In this document: piece by piece, positions 33,178 to 41,944 of the stretch
Layout: each line of letters opens with the position of its first letter
Position numbering within the stretch: position 1 is the first letter of the stretch
NCBI GenBank assembly: GCA_900315775.1
Contig: ONAJ01000006.1
Span: 1-64,000, forward strand
Source of the DNA: an uncultured Prevotella sp.
Lineage (GTDB): Bacteria; Bacteroidota; Bacteroidia; Bacteroidales; Bacteroidaceae
Length of the DNA: 64,000 nucleotides
Direction of reading: 5' to 3'
Made by a program: the position numbers and the translations under genes
Notes under the pieces: model-generated
The model's input: the letters and a program-made list of their open reading frames with translations, nothing else
Told to the model about the DNA's origin: nothing
The model's database searches: none

Positions 33178-34953
33178 TTACTCTCCCTTCTCCATCTTTG
33201 CCTTCAGTTCAGCAAGAGCGTCGATGTCGCCAAGAGTTGTGCTTGCTGCTACGTTGTTGATTGTAGCAACGTCGTCCTTCTTAGCTGTGCGCTTGCGTGG
33301 AGCTGCCTTCTTAGCCTCTTCCTTCTCGTCCTCGAAAGTACGGCTGTGAGAGAGGATAATACGCTTTGTCTCCTTAACGAACTCGATGACCTTGAATGGC
33401 AGAACCTCGCCCTGCTGAGCCTGTGTTCCGTCCTCTTTTACAAGGTGCTTAGGAGTTGCGAAGCCTTCGCCACCCTCGTTGAGAGTGATTACGGCACCCT
33501 TGTCCTTAACTTCAACAATCTTACCCTCGTGGATGCTACCTGTGGTGTACAGAGTCTCGTAAGTATCCCAAGGATTGTCCTCGAGCTGCTTGTGACCCAG
33601 AGACAGACGACGGTTCTCCTTATCAATTTCGATAACAACAACGTCGATGTCTGCACCTACCTGTGTGAACTCTGAAGGATGCTTTACCTTCTTTGTCCAA
33701 GAGAGGTCGCTGATGTGGATAAGACCGCCAACACCTTCCTCCAGCTCTACGAAGATACCGAAGTTGGTGAAGTTGCGAACCTTTGCTGTGTGCTTGCTGC
33801 CAACAGGATACTTAACCTCGATGGTCTCCCATGGGTCTTCCTTAAGCTGCTTGATACCCAGTGACATCTTGCGCTCGTCGCGGTCCAGTGTGAGGATAAC
33901 TGCCTCTACCTCGTCGCCAACGTGCATGAAGTCCTGTGCAGAACGCAGGTGCTGGCTCCAAGACATCTCTGAAACGTGGATAAGACCCTCAACACCAGGA
34001 GCAATCTCTACGAATGCACCGTAGTCAGCAATAACGACTACCTTACCCTTAACGTGGTCGCCCACCTTAAGATTAGCATCCAGAGCATCCCATGGGTGTG
34101 GAGTGAGCTGCTTCAGACCAAGAGCGATGCGCTTCTTCTCGTCGTCGAAGTCGAGAATTACAACGTTGATCTTGTCGTCCAGAGCAACAACCTCGTGTGG
34201 ATCGCTTACGCGGCCCCAAGAAAGGTCTGTGATGTGGATGAGTCCGTCAACACCACCCAGGTCAACGAATACGCCGTAAGAAGTGATGTTCTTAACGGTA
34301 CCCTCGAGGATCTGACCCTTTTCGAGCTTGCCGATAATCTCCTTCTTCTGTGCCTCAAGCTCCTCTTCGATGAGAGCCTTGTGAGAAACAACAACATTGC
34401 GGAACTCCTGGTTGATCTTAACAACCTTGAACTCCATTGTCTTGCCAACAAATATGTCGTAGTCGCGGATAGGATGAACATCGATCTGACTGCCGGGGAG
34501 GAAAGCCTCGATACCGAACACGTCAACAATCATACCACCCTTAGTGCGGCACTTGATATAACCGTTGATGATTTCCTCGTTGTCAAGAGCAGCATTGACA
34601 CGCTCCCAGCTCTTAGACATGCGAGCCTTCTTGTGGGAGAGAAGCAACTGACCCTTCTTGTCCTCTTGGTTCTCTACATACACCTCAACGATGTCTCCAA
34701 CCTTCAGGTCGGGGTTGTAACGGAACTCAGAGGCGGGGATGATACCGTCGCTCTTATAGCCGATGTTGACGATGACTTCTTTCTTGTCAACCGAGATGAC
34801 CTTACCATCAACTACCTGATGTTCGCTAACCTTGTTAAGGGTTTCATCGTAAGCTTTAGTAAGCTCCTCTTTCGTGACATTCGCGCTACTGCCGTGCTCG
34901 AACTCTTCCCAGTTGAAGTCCTCGAGTGGCTGTACGTTTTTAAGGTTTGACAT
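33178..34953 (-). CDS. rpsA: 30S ribosomal protein S1
   Basis: 591 residues with six S1 OB-fold repeats. The typical repeat endings are seen, e.g. YGVFVDLGGVDGLIHITDLSW, YGAFVEIAPGVEGLIHVSEMSW and FGIFVELEEGVGGLIHISDLSW (each cited by its ends). A basic, alanine-rich tail follows (about 545-591). S1 binds mRNA on the ribosome; in Bacteroidetes, with few Shine-Dalgarno sites, it interacts with A/U-rich leaders. The coding sequence uses strongly biased codons, as expected for a highly expressed gene. Confidence 0.97.
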   Translation of the reverse strand: MSNLKNVQPLEDFNWEEFEHGSSANVTKEELTKAYDETLNKVSEHQVVDGKVISVDKKEVIVNIGYKSDGIIPASEFRYNPDLKVGDIVEVYVENQEDKKGQLLLSHKKARMSKSWERVNAALDNEEIINGYIKCRTKGGMIVDVFGIEAFLPGSQIDVHPIRDYDIFVGKTMEFKVVKINQEFRNVVVSHKALIEEELEAQKKEIIGKLEKGQILEGTVKNITSYGVFVDLGGVDGLIHITDLSWGRVSDPHEVVALDDKINVVILDFDDEKKRIALGLKQLTPHPWDALDANLKVGDHVKGKVVVIADYGAFVEIAPGVEGLIHVSEMSWSQHLRSAQDFMHVGDEVEAVILTLDRDERKMSLGIKQLKEDPWETIEVKYPVGSKHTAKVRNFTNFGIFVELEEGVGGLIHISDLSWTKKVKHPSEFTQVGADIDVVVIEIDKENRRLSLGHKQLEDNPWDTYETLYTTGSIHEGKIVEVKDKGAVITLNEGGEGFATPKHLVKEDGTQAQQGEVLPFKVIEFVKETKRIILSHSRTFEDEKEEAKKAAPRKRTAKKDDVATINNVAASTTLGDIDALAELKAKMEKGE

Positions 34954-35002
34954 AAAAAATAACTAACTCTTTAAATGGTTAAACATGTTAATAAACTCTA
35001 TT

Positions 35003-35025
35003 GATTTCGCGCGCGAGCGCAAATC
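35003..35025 (-). promoter_or_regulatory. GC-rich hairpin at the 5' end of the rpsA leader
   Basis: On the minus strand GATTTGCGC and GCGCGAAATC form a stem with one bulge, just after the predicted transcription start (about 35027). About 50 bases of AT-rich leader follow before the start codon. Confidence 0.55.
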
Positions 35026-35031
35026 GGGGGG

Positions 35032-35063
35032 CAAAGGTACGAATAAACGAGGAGAAAACCAAA
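35032..35063 (-). promoter_or_regulatory. rpsA promoter
   Basis: On the minus strand, TTTG (35063-35060), 20 bases, TACCTTTG (35039-35032), a perfect consensus. Confidence 0.85.
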
Positions 35064-35088
35064 TAATATTCAATATTTTTAATGATTT

Positions 35089-36966
35089 TCACCAAATATA
35101 CGTCCTTCTCTCCTTCTCCAAATATAACTTATGGTTACGGTTAACCTTATACAGGTCGTACCACATGTCCGTATTCATCACTACTCCGTTTGTGCGGAGG
35201 CGCGAATGAGAGTGTACGTCCGACTCCAGTAGCATTTTGAAAAAAGTTTCGCCATATACCATGCACCACATGTGTGCAAACGACTCGTAGAACTTGCGTA
35301 TCTGTTCGTTGCGCTGCTCGCCGTTGAATCCCTGTTTCTCTATGTGGGCAATGTACGCATCGCGTGCCGCCAGGAAGCCGCCAAGGTCGGCAATGTTCTC
35401 GTTGAGGGTACGTTTTCCGTCGCCGAATTTCAGCGGAGCACGCTCCGGATCAAGTTCCTGACTGCTGTAGCAGCGAACAAGGTTATTGCTGCGGTCCTCG
35501 AAGTTCATCTGGTCGCTCACCGTCCACCAGTTCTTGGGGTTGCCATACTTGTCGAATTTCGCACCGCTGACGTCGAATCCGTGAGTGAACTCATGACCTA
35601 TGGTTGTCATTACAGCGTAGAAACAAGCCTCGCTGTAACCCTCCTCGGGCATTATTGGTGTTAGCAGCATAGCCGGATAAATCACAATGGAGTTATACAT
35701 CGGCATATATGTCGCATTGACCAGCGTCAGGTCCATAGGCGTAAGTCCGTCGTTACTGCTATTCATGCTAAGAGTGAGACAATGTGAGAACAAGTCGTTG
35801 GTACCAATGATTTTCTTAAACAGTTGCGCGTTGGCTATCTTCAGACGGTGTACCGCCTCGACCAGCGTCTTACAGTCCGTAAGGGCAGGTATGCAGTCCT
35901 TGTGCCACGTGTCTGGGTATGCCACGTACACACCGCAGTTGGTCAACTTGTCCAAAGCATTCTGCTTCGTCGGCTCGCTCATCCAGTCCACGTTCTCTAT
36001 TCTTTTGTACAGCGACGCCTGAATTTCCTTCGTCAATGCAAGATACTTCTCCTTCAGACTCTGTGGCACGAAACGCTGCTGCAGGTAGTATGAAGTAGTG
36101 TAGTTAAGCTCAGCCCTCGCGTCATTGCGCATGCCTTGAACAGTCTTTTGATGTTCCTCAGGCCATAGAGCGTTATATGCCGCCAGTCCTTCCTCGTCGG
36201 CAAAAGCCTCGTAGTACATCCACGCCTCCTGCATCATCCTGTACAAGTCGTCTATGGAATACCTTTCCCATACATACTGCCATCTCTTGTCCGTATTAGC
36301 GTCCTGCCATACCAGCGACTTGTCGATGCCCATACCCTGCGCCACCAACGAACAGGCAGGACTGCCGTTAGCACTTCTCGATGTAGGCTCGCTGTTCTCT
36401 CTCGCCCTTTTCATCTGCGTGTATGTAAGCTTTTGCGAAGTAATCGGGTTAGGCTCCAGCATAGCAAGGTACGTGTCTTTGTCCCTCTTCAGCTCAGTGC
36501 TAATGTTTAGCACGTTAACACCCTCCATGTACATCTTACCAATCATGAGGTACGCCTCCTCCTTAGTCTTCGGCTTCACCAAGACGCCCCTCTTCTCATT
36601 GATATAGGCCCTTGATGCCTCCGAGTTATCGTACATCTCGTCAGATAGTTTGTAGAAGTTACGAATGTCGGGCTGCTCCGCTTTCAACTCTCTCTCGCGC
36701 TCCTTCATCACCTTCAGAGCATCAAACATTCCACCAATATTCTCGTTAGGGTCAGCGGGTGTGGGATGCCCCTTTAGCCACGTGCCGCAACAGTAGTCAA
36801 AGAAACTGTTTCCCGGCTCCACCGACGCGTCCTTGTCCTTATCGTAAGTGTACTTCAGCGGGTCTGTAGCAGAACCCGTAGTCTCGTCGGAACACGACGT
36901 CACAACACACATCTGGCACACCATAGCACCAGCCATAAAAAACTTTACAAACTTATTATTCAACAT
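35089..36966 (-). CDS. M13-family (neprilysin-like) zinc metallopeptidase, lipoprotein
   Basis: 625 residues. Lipoprotein signal with VTSC (C25). The zinc site is HEFTH (458-462) plus ENIADLGG (523-530, third ligand Glu). The substrate-binding VNATY segment (416-420) and the terminal RTYIW are family marks. PepO-like bacterial M13 enzymes cut short peptides; this one is probably periplasmic or outer-membrane anchored. The promoter lies at 37019-37050, next to a G-rich repeat. Confidence 0.93.
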   Translation of the reverse strand: MLNNKFVKFFMAGAMVCQMCVVTSCSDETTGSATDPLKYTYDKDKDASVEPGNSFFDYCCGTWLKGHPTPADPNENIGGMFDALKVMKERERELKAEQPDIRNFYKLSDEMYDNSEASRAYINEKRGVLVKPKTKEEAYLMIGKMYMEGVNVLNISTELKRDKDTYLAMLEPNPITSQKLTYTQMKRARENSEPTSRSANGSPACSLVAQGMGIDKSLVWQDANTDKRWQYVWERYSIDDLYRMMQEAWMYYEAFADEEGLAAYNALWPEEHQKTVQGMRNDARAELNYTTSYYLQQRFVPQSLKEKYLALTKEIQASLYKRIENVDWMSEPTKQNALDKLTNCGVYVAYPDTWHKDCIPALTDCKTLVEAVHRLKIANAQLFKKIIGTNDLFSHCLTLSMNSSNDGLTPMDLTLVNATYMPMYNSIVIYPAMLLTPIMPEEGYSEACFYAVMTTIGHEFTHGFDVSGAKFDKYGNPKNWWTVSDQMNFEDRSNNLVRCYSSQELDPERAPLKFGDGKRTLNENIADLGGFLAARDAYIAHIEKQGFNGEQRNEQIRKFYESFAHMWCMVYGETFFKMLLESDVHSHSRLRTNGVVMNTDMWYDLYKVNRNHKLYLEKERRTYIW

Positions 36967-37018
36967 ATTTTTAGTAAGTTTTGGTTATTCATTCACAATT
37001 CAAATTCGTTTCGCTCGA

Positions 37019-37050
37019 CAAAAGTAATCATTATATTTCAAATTCGCAAA
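37019..37050 (-). promoter_or_regulatory. Promoter of the M13 peptidase gene
   Basis: On the minus strand TTTG (37050-37047), 20 bases, TACTTTTG (37026-37019). Confidence 0.8.
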
Positions 37051-37056
37051 TTATTT

Positions 37057-37091
37057 TTAGGGGTTAGGGGTTAGGGGTTAGGGGTTAGGGG
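37057..37091 (+). repeat. Five TTAGGGG heptamers, quadruplex-forming
   Basis: TTAGGGG repeats five times without error, followed by TTGG. It gives five G4 runs with TTA loops on the plus strand, an ideal G-quadruplex motif. It sits between the outward-facing promoters of the M13 peptidase (37019-37050) and the lipoprotein gene (37121-37151). Confidence 0.95.
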
Positions 37092-37119
37092 TTGGAGATT
37101 TTAAAAATTAACACAAATT

Positions 37120-37151
37120 ATTGCGTATTTTTGAAAAAATATGTATATTTG
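37120..37151 (+). promoter_or_regulatory. Promoter of the 610-residue lipoprotein gene
   Basis: ATTG (37120-37123), 20 bases, TATATTTG (37144-37151); start codon at 37196. Confidence 0.7.
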
Positions 37152-37195
37152 CAACCGAAATGTTACAAATATTACAATTTATAACTGTTACTACT

Positions 37196-39028
37196 ATGAA
37201 AAAGTCAATCTTCATACTATGGATGCTCGCCCTGACGATGATTCTGGGCGTGACATCGTGTTCCGAAAAGGACGACAATCCCGCGGGCAACAACGACACG
37301 TCAACGGAGGTTGACCCCGGAAGCGTGAACAAATTCAACCCCGAAATGCTGGCACCATTGGCGGGAGTATTCGCGGCACAGGGCATAGATGCTGACCTGA
37401 AACAAGCCTTTGTTTGGGGTACTAACCCGGAACTAAGCGCTATGGCTAATGTGGAAACAGCTGAAGTGTATGTACTGAACAAACTGACCGATATCGACGA
37501 AGGAATATTGAAAAGAGTAATCACTGAAGATTCAGATCAGAAACTTATTTGTGTGGTCAATCCCGTCAAGGCTGAGTTCGAGGCTTACGCACAGAGCCAC
37601 GAGTGGTTTGACATTGACAGTGAAGGCCTCAACAGCTCTGTCTTTATCTACGGCTTCAACGGTGGTAAAGGCCACTACTTCATCTATACACCCGAGAGCG
37701 GCGAGGGTGGCGACCCCATCGTGGAGAACATGAACCGTGCTCAGAACTACTATGCTATGATATCTGCTATGCTGTCAGACTATAACAGACATATCAATAA
37801 TGGCGGCAACGCTGATAAAGACACGGGCTTACCCAACATGGAGAACTTCGCCGCGTATAATCACGTCCTCGAGACACGGACCTTCCCCGTCAGCCGCACA
37901 TTCAGGCAATTAATTTTATCGGATGCTGATGTCTTTAGTGGCATTTTCTCTATGACTGCCGCCTACGACATCTATATGGTACACGTATATGAAGGCGAGG
38001 CGGGATCAGGCGACTACTACGGCGTGAAGATGACTGCCAGCATCGCCAGTGCCAACATGTGGAAGGGCAAGGGTTGGAACCAGCACGGAGGCACCTATGT
38101 GCGCTGGTGCGGAGCCTACTGCAAGAACTTCATAGTCGAGTCGCACCTCATCCCAAATTATTCGACTGACGATAATAGCTGGATGGAAGATACCAGCGAC
38201 CACATCATGTTCCCGGCAGGTGCGTCTCCATCGCCATCAACGACCAACGGTTCTACCTTTGTAGAGGACAAGAACTCCTTCAGTCTGAAGCTGAGCCAAA
38301 GTGTCGGCGGCATGAAAGGATCGAAAGGTTGGGCTGGAAAGTTGGATTTCGATTTCAGCGAGGGCTGGGAGTGGAGCCACTCCGAGAAGCGTGAGATAAA
38401 AGACGTGGACGTTGTGAACGAGACAAAGAACGGCAACTGGGCACGCTGGCGCCTGCAGTTCAACAACCTGCCGGAGTTCCAGTGGAGCCAGAAATACGGC
38501 TTCAACATCAAGAACAACCAGGCTGCTCGCGGCACAATGGACATCCAAACATCATGGATGTGGTATGATCGCGCAGGAAAGGACAACGAAGACCGCGAAC
38601 CCTACACCCTCTGCACATGGATGAGCGGAGAATATGCGCATCAGAGCTTTATCACAACGGGGGCAGACCTGAACGAAATAGTGATGTCGGATTCGAAGAG
38701 GTTCATCACAAAATTGCCAAAGATGGTGAATACCACCGCCGGACGACTCAAGATTGTTAATAACATGCCCGATGGCATGACAATATCAAACATCAAGGTC
38801 ATCACAACCGACAACGAACAGGCAAGCGAATTTGAGTACACCGTACCCAATGGCGGCGAGCAAATACTCGGTGCCTACGATACTCACTACAAGTACACCG
38901 TGACCTTCGTGGGCAGGACGACAGGCGGCAAGACGCGCAACTACAAATTCACGCTGAACCCGAGCATAACGCTCAACCACAAGACAATGGTCACCATTTA
39001 TGCCGCCAGCGACTTCACTGCGCAGTAA
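37196..39028 (+). CDS. Large surface lipoprotein, possibly beta-pore-toxin-like
   Basis: 610 residues from ATG 37196. Lipobox LGVTSC near residue 21, then an acidic Asn/Asp linker. No family was recognised with certainty. The C-terminal half (about 400-600) is beta-rich, with a Gly/Ser-rich amphipathic stretch (SFSLKLSQSVGGMKGSKG) followed by aromatic-rich segments (SEGWEWSHSE, RWRLQFNNLPEFQWSQ). That layout recalls leukocidin/haemolysin-type pore-forming proteins, but this is only an impression. The gene stands alone with its own promoter and a strong hairpin downstream. Confidence 0.6.
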   Translation: MKKSIFILWMLALTMILGVTSCSEKDDNPAGNNDTSTEVDPGSVNKFNPEMLAPLAGVFAAQGIDADLKQAFVWGTNPELSAMANVETAEVYVLNKLTDIDEGILKRVITEDSDQKLICVVNPVKAEFEAYAQSHEWFDIDSEGLNSSVFIYGFNGGKGHYFIYTPESGEGGDPIVENMNRAQNYYAMISAMLSDYNRHINNGGNADKDTGLPNMENFAAYNHVLETRTFPVSRTFRQLILSDADVFSGIFSMTAAYDIYMVHVYEGEAGSGDYYGVKMTASIASANMWKGKGWNQHGGTYVRWCGAYCKNFIVESHLIPNYSTDDNSWMEDTSDHIMFPAGASPSPSTTNGSTFVEDKNSFSLKLSQSVGGMKGSKGWAGKLDFDFSEGWEWSHSEKREIKDVDVVNETKNGNWARWRLQFNNLPEFQWSQKYGFNIKNNQAARGTMDIQTSWMWYDRAGKDNEDREPYTLCTWMSGEYAHQSFITTGADLNEIVMSDSKRFITKLPKMVNTTAGRLKIVNNMPDGMTISNIKVITTDNEQASEFEYTVPNGGEQILGAYDTHYKYTVTFVGRTTGGKTRNYKFTLNPSITLNHKTMVTIYAASDFTAQ

Positions 39029-39071
39029 TTTTCGCACCTCGCACCACGCTATCATATATGTAATCGCACCT

Positions 39072-39110
39072 AAAAGTAGGCTACTTTTACCCCAAAAGTA
39101 GCCTACTTTT
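39072..39110 (+). terminator. Strong hairpin after the lipoprotein gene
   Basis: AAAAGTAGGCTACTTTT (39072-39088) and its exact reverse complement (39094-39110) flank ACCCC. Each arm is itself nearly palindromic. A further half copy, GCCTACTTTT, lies near 39154-39163, so the word may also be a repeat element. Confidence 0.65.
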
Positions 39111-39186
39111 GGTATAAAGTGCTTTATTGCTGAAGTCGTAACAAGCCTACTTTTATCGCATTTTACTGGGTTTCGATGACTGGCAT

Positions 39187-39346
39187 GCGTTACAGCGTTA
39201 CAGTGTGACAGTTGATTTTCTCGTTGTACAAATGTCAATTTTCAACTCTATATTATATATTTATATATATATAAATATAAATATAGAACTATTTTAGGGG
39301 TTTGCATTACCTAATTTCGAACTGTCACACTGTAACGCTGTCACGC
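39187..39346. repeat. Long nested inverted repeat 1
   Basis: 27-base outer arms (39187-39213 and 39320-39346) match with one mismatch; the words are tandem GTTACAGC/GTGTGACAG. The interior holds an AT-only palindrome near 39246-39287. It lies in a 588-bp gene-free stretch (39029-39616). Confidence 0.9.
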
Positions 39347-39366
39347 TAAAATTCGTTGACAAAATC

Positions 39367-39514
39367 GGCGGTCATTTGGTCATTAGGTCAATTGTCATTA
39401 AGGAAATCGAAAACGCCAAAATCAGCAAAGTAATATAATAATATATATATTATTATTTACTTTGAGCAAAATCGCACTTCAAAACTCTTAATGACAATTG
39501 ACCAAATGACCGCC
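39367..39514. repeat. Long nested inverted repeat 2
   Basis: Outer arms 39367-39402 and 39487-39514 match over 28 bases; the left arm carries an internal duplication (GGTCATTAGGTCA versus GGTCA). An inner palindrome pairs CAAAGTAA with TTACTTTG around an alternating AT core (about 39425-39465). The design is the same as repeat 1 directly upstream. Confidence 0.9.
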
Positions 39515-39616
39515 TAGTTGCGCTTTTCTTTTAAACTACTGAATTACTGATACTTACAAACCTTTATTCTTTTTTTCTTCTTGACCAGAGTATAGTTTTT
39601 ACCCTAAAAAATTGAA

Positions 39617-40474
39617 TTAGCGCGTATTTCCAAACCTACGACAATCCTCGCAGCCACATTGGCAGTCCTTCTGCTCTTCTGTTTTGCACTTAGGACAGCA
39701 AGAATATTGTTTTGCATTACACTCTTCGCACCAATCAATCTCTGTAGCATCAATCTCGGTCACGATTTCAGGCTGAGTAAAATTTACTGATTTCTTTTGA
39801 GTTGTATTTGTACCTAAATTGCGTGAATCATCACGATAACCTTTCGGCTTTATTGGATTATTATCGTAATATTTTCGGATAGCCTTTACCTGTCGATACG
39901 TCAAGGGGTGTTTTATCACGACATCTACTAACTTGTATCCTATGTCACTTGTCGCACTGCGTTTAAACAGCTTTGTATTCTCAAGAATATAATACTCTCT
40001 ATAGATGTTAGTATGTATCTTCCCATCAACTACATTTGGAGGCCAATTCACGGTTGTTTCCCGGTTTAAATTATAACACTCATAGAAAGTATATAATTCA
40101 TGACAAGTTTCTAATGATAACTTCTGCTTTATGCTCTCGTCTATTTCATCCATATTATGCTCTACAGCATCATGAAGGGTACGTCTAATGTTCTTATATT
40201 TTTTGACATCAAGAAGACGACAGTATTGCTCGCGTTGATTATAGTATAAACGGCGCATAGTCATTGTGTCTTTACCATCCCAAACGTTGGCCAAAGAATC
40301 GACAAAGGAGAGGTAATCTTTGAACTCTCCAACCAAGATGCGCTCATCATCGGTCTGTGGCTCCACGTCCATGTTCTTTACTTGCTTTGAGAAATAACCT
40401 TTTGGCGAAAGGAAATTACATGAAAATAACGTAGAACATAATGCTAACAAAATAAGAATATTGTATTTTCTCAT
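39617..40474 (-). CDS. Lipoprotein with a cysteine-rich C-terminus
   Basis: 285 residues, not recognised as a known family. Lipoprotein signal with FSC (C19). The central part is helical and charged. The last about 40 residues hold ten cysteines in tight pairs (CEEC, CCPKC, CQCGCEDC), a layout suited to zinc or other metal binding, unusual on an exported protein. The promoter on the minus strand is at 40499-40529. Base composition is more AT-rich than the housekeeping genes around it, which fits an accessory origin. Confidence 0.65.
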   Translation of the reverse strand: MRKYNILILLALCSTLFSCNFLSPKGYFSKQVKNMDVEPQTDDERILVGEFKDYLSFVDSLANVWDGKDTMTMRRLYYNQREQYCRLLDVKKYKNIRRTLHDAVEHNMDEIDESIKQKLSLETCHELYTFYECYNLNRETTVNWPPNVVDGKIHTNIYREYYILENTKLFKRSATSDIGYKLVDVVIKHPLTYRQVKAIRKYYDNNPIKPKGYRDDSRNLGTNTTQKKSVNFTQPEIVTEIDATEIDWCEECNAKQYSCCPKCKTEEQKDCQCGCEDCRRFGNTR

Positions 40475-40498
40475 ACCACTTTAACTTTTCAATGCCTG

Positions 40499-40529
40499 CA
40501 AAAATAGGAATAAAAACTGGAATCACAAA
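40499..40529 (-). promoter_or_regulatory. Promoter of the cysteine-rich lipoprotein gene
   Basis: On the minus strand TTTG (40529-40526), 19 bases, TATTTTTG (40506-40499). Confidence 0.65.
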
Positions 40530-40572
40530 ATATATTTCACCCTCTATTGATAAAATTCTAAAATCTTCATTT

Positions 40573-40852
40573 TTTGTGATACACGAATGAAGAATTTTTT
40601 GTATCTTTGAATAAGATACTCTCGCTCGACAAAACAAAGAATAACTTCTTCACATGCTATGATTTTTGAGCCTTTAAGAAAAATTTTCTCAAGGCTCAAA
40701 CTCATATCATTAAAATAAATGAATTTGTTTGGTTTTGTTCTCGCTTAATCGTATCTTTGAATAAGATACTCTCGCTCAAGAATAAAAATAAATTTGTATT
40801 TATTTTGTATTCTCTTCGCTTAATCGTACCTTTAAATAAGATACTCTCGCTC
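40573..40852 (+). repeat. Array of three promoter-like hairpin cassettes
   Basis: Units at 40601-40628, 40751-40777 and 40826-40852 share GTATCTTTGAATAAGATAC followed by TCTCGCTC. Each has a TAnnTTT box (TATCTTTG, TATCTTTG, TACCTTTA), and units 2 and 3 have TTTG 19-20 bases upstream. The box sits in a GTATCTT/AAGATAC hairpin. Spacings are 150, 75 and then 77 bases to the true promoter. Confidence 0.85.
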
Positions 40853-40879
40853 GGGAATACAAAGAAAAAATTATTTTCC

Positions 40880-40911
40880 TTTGGTATTCCGCTCACTTAA
40901 TTGTATCTTTG
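40880..40911 (+). promoter_or_regulatory. Promoter of the LRR protein gene
   Basis: TTTG (40880-40883), 20 bases, TATCTTTG (40904-40911). Unlike the three cassettes upstream it is followed by CAATC and not by the AAGATAC arm, so the hairpin cannot form. Confidence 0.8.
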
Positions 40912-40939
40912 CAATCTGGAATTCTAAAACTATATAACC

Positions 40940-41944
40940 ATGAAGAAGATAATTACATTATTTTTTATTACAGTCTTCCTGATTCTCTCTTTAAACAAAG
41001 CGTTTGGCGGTGTTACGGTGGGACATCTTGACTATTCACTTAATTCAGAAAAGTATACTGCTGTTCTGCAGGGGGTAAATCCTGAAGCTATTGTGGCGGG
41101 TATACTTACTATTCCGCAATTCGTAACTTATGAAAAGAAGAATTACGAGGTTGTAGAAATTGCCGACCACGCTTGTTCTGATAGTAGGGTAAAAAAACTT
41201 CTCGAGTGGATAAATTTCCCTGTTAGCATAGAGGTGGTAGGAGAGGGTGCTTTCCAAGATTGTGAAAATCTATGGTTCTACTCTTGGCCAGGAACCGCGA
41301 CATGGAAGATAGGTGCTTACGCTTTCGCGGGATGTAAGAAACTGCAGCATTTCGAATTTCCGCCTCTTCTTAAGGAATTGGGAGGACACGCTTTGGCGGG
41401 ATGTACCAGTATAAGTGTTCTTACTTTTGGCAGCAATCTTGAGGAAGTGCCTTTTGCCGTTTGTGAGGGATGTACCGGTCTGACGGAGGTGGTAGTTTTC
41501 TCGGGATTGTTTGACAGTTTGAAAAAAGTACAGGATAGGGCTTTCGCCGGATGTACGAATTTACACTTGGTATTTCTCTGTCCCAATCTGACCTACCTTG
41601 GAGAGGCTTTTACCGGATGTTATAACCTTACTCATGTGACGAGTTTTATGACCAATCCTCCCAGAATATCTGCATATACTTTCGAAAAACCGGAAAGGAT
41701 AAGATTGGAAATACCAAAAGGCACGGCGCAGATATATATAAATACACCACGCTGGGATATGTTCTTTGACGTTGTGGAAACCGACATGACGGAAGAAGAA
41801 CTGGCTGCTGGAGTGAAATCAATAAAGGCCGACAGCACAAATGATGATGCTATTTACTCTATTACTGGCGAAAGAACCAACGTCCATGATAAGGGTATAA
41901 AAATAATCAAAAGAAACGGCAAATATATTAAGGTTTTAAAATGA
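40940..41944 (+). CDS. BspA-type leucine-rich-repeat surface protein
   Basis: 334 residues. Signal peptide (about 1-23). The centre holds BspA/LRR_5 repeats of about 23 residues: VGEGAFQDCENLW, IGAYAFAGCKKLQ, LGGHALAGCTSIS, VQDRAFAGCTNLH, LGEAFTGCYNLTH. The tail (YSITGERTNVHDKGIKIIKRNGKYIKVLK; about 306-334) resembles the short C-terminal motif on many exported Prevotella proteins. Such proteins often mediate adhesion. Several promoter-like cassettes lie upstream. Confidence 0.85.
   Translation: MKKIITLFFITVFLILSLNKAFGGVTVGHLDYSLNSEKYTAVLQGVNPEAIVAGILTIPQFVTYEKKNYEVVEIADHACSDSRVKKLLEWINFPVSIEVVGEGAFQDCENLWFYSWPGTATWKIGAYAFAGCKKLQHFEFPPLLKELGGHALAGCTSISVLTFGSNLEEVPFAVCEGCTGLTEVVVFSGLFDSLKKVQDRAFAGCTNLHLVFLCPNLTYLGEAFTGCYNLTHVTSFMTNPPRISAYTFEKPERIRLEIPKGTAQIYINTPRWDMFFDVVETDMTEEELAAGVKSIKADSTNDDAIYSITGERTNVHDKGIKIIKRNGKYIKVLK

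Noticed and set aside
37057..37091. Telomere or linear chromosome end
   Set aside because: The TTAGGGG run is internal, only five units, and flanked by ordinary promoters and genes.
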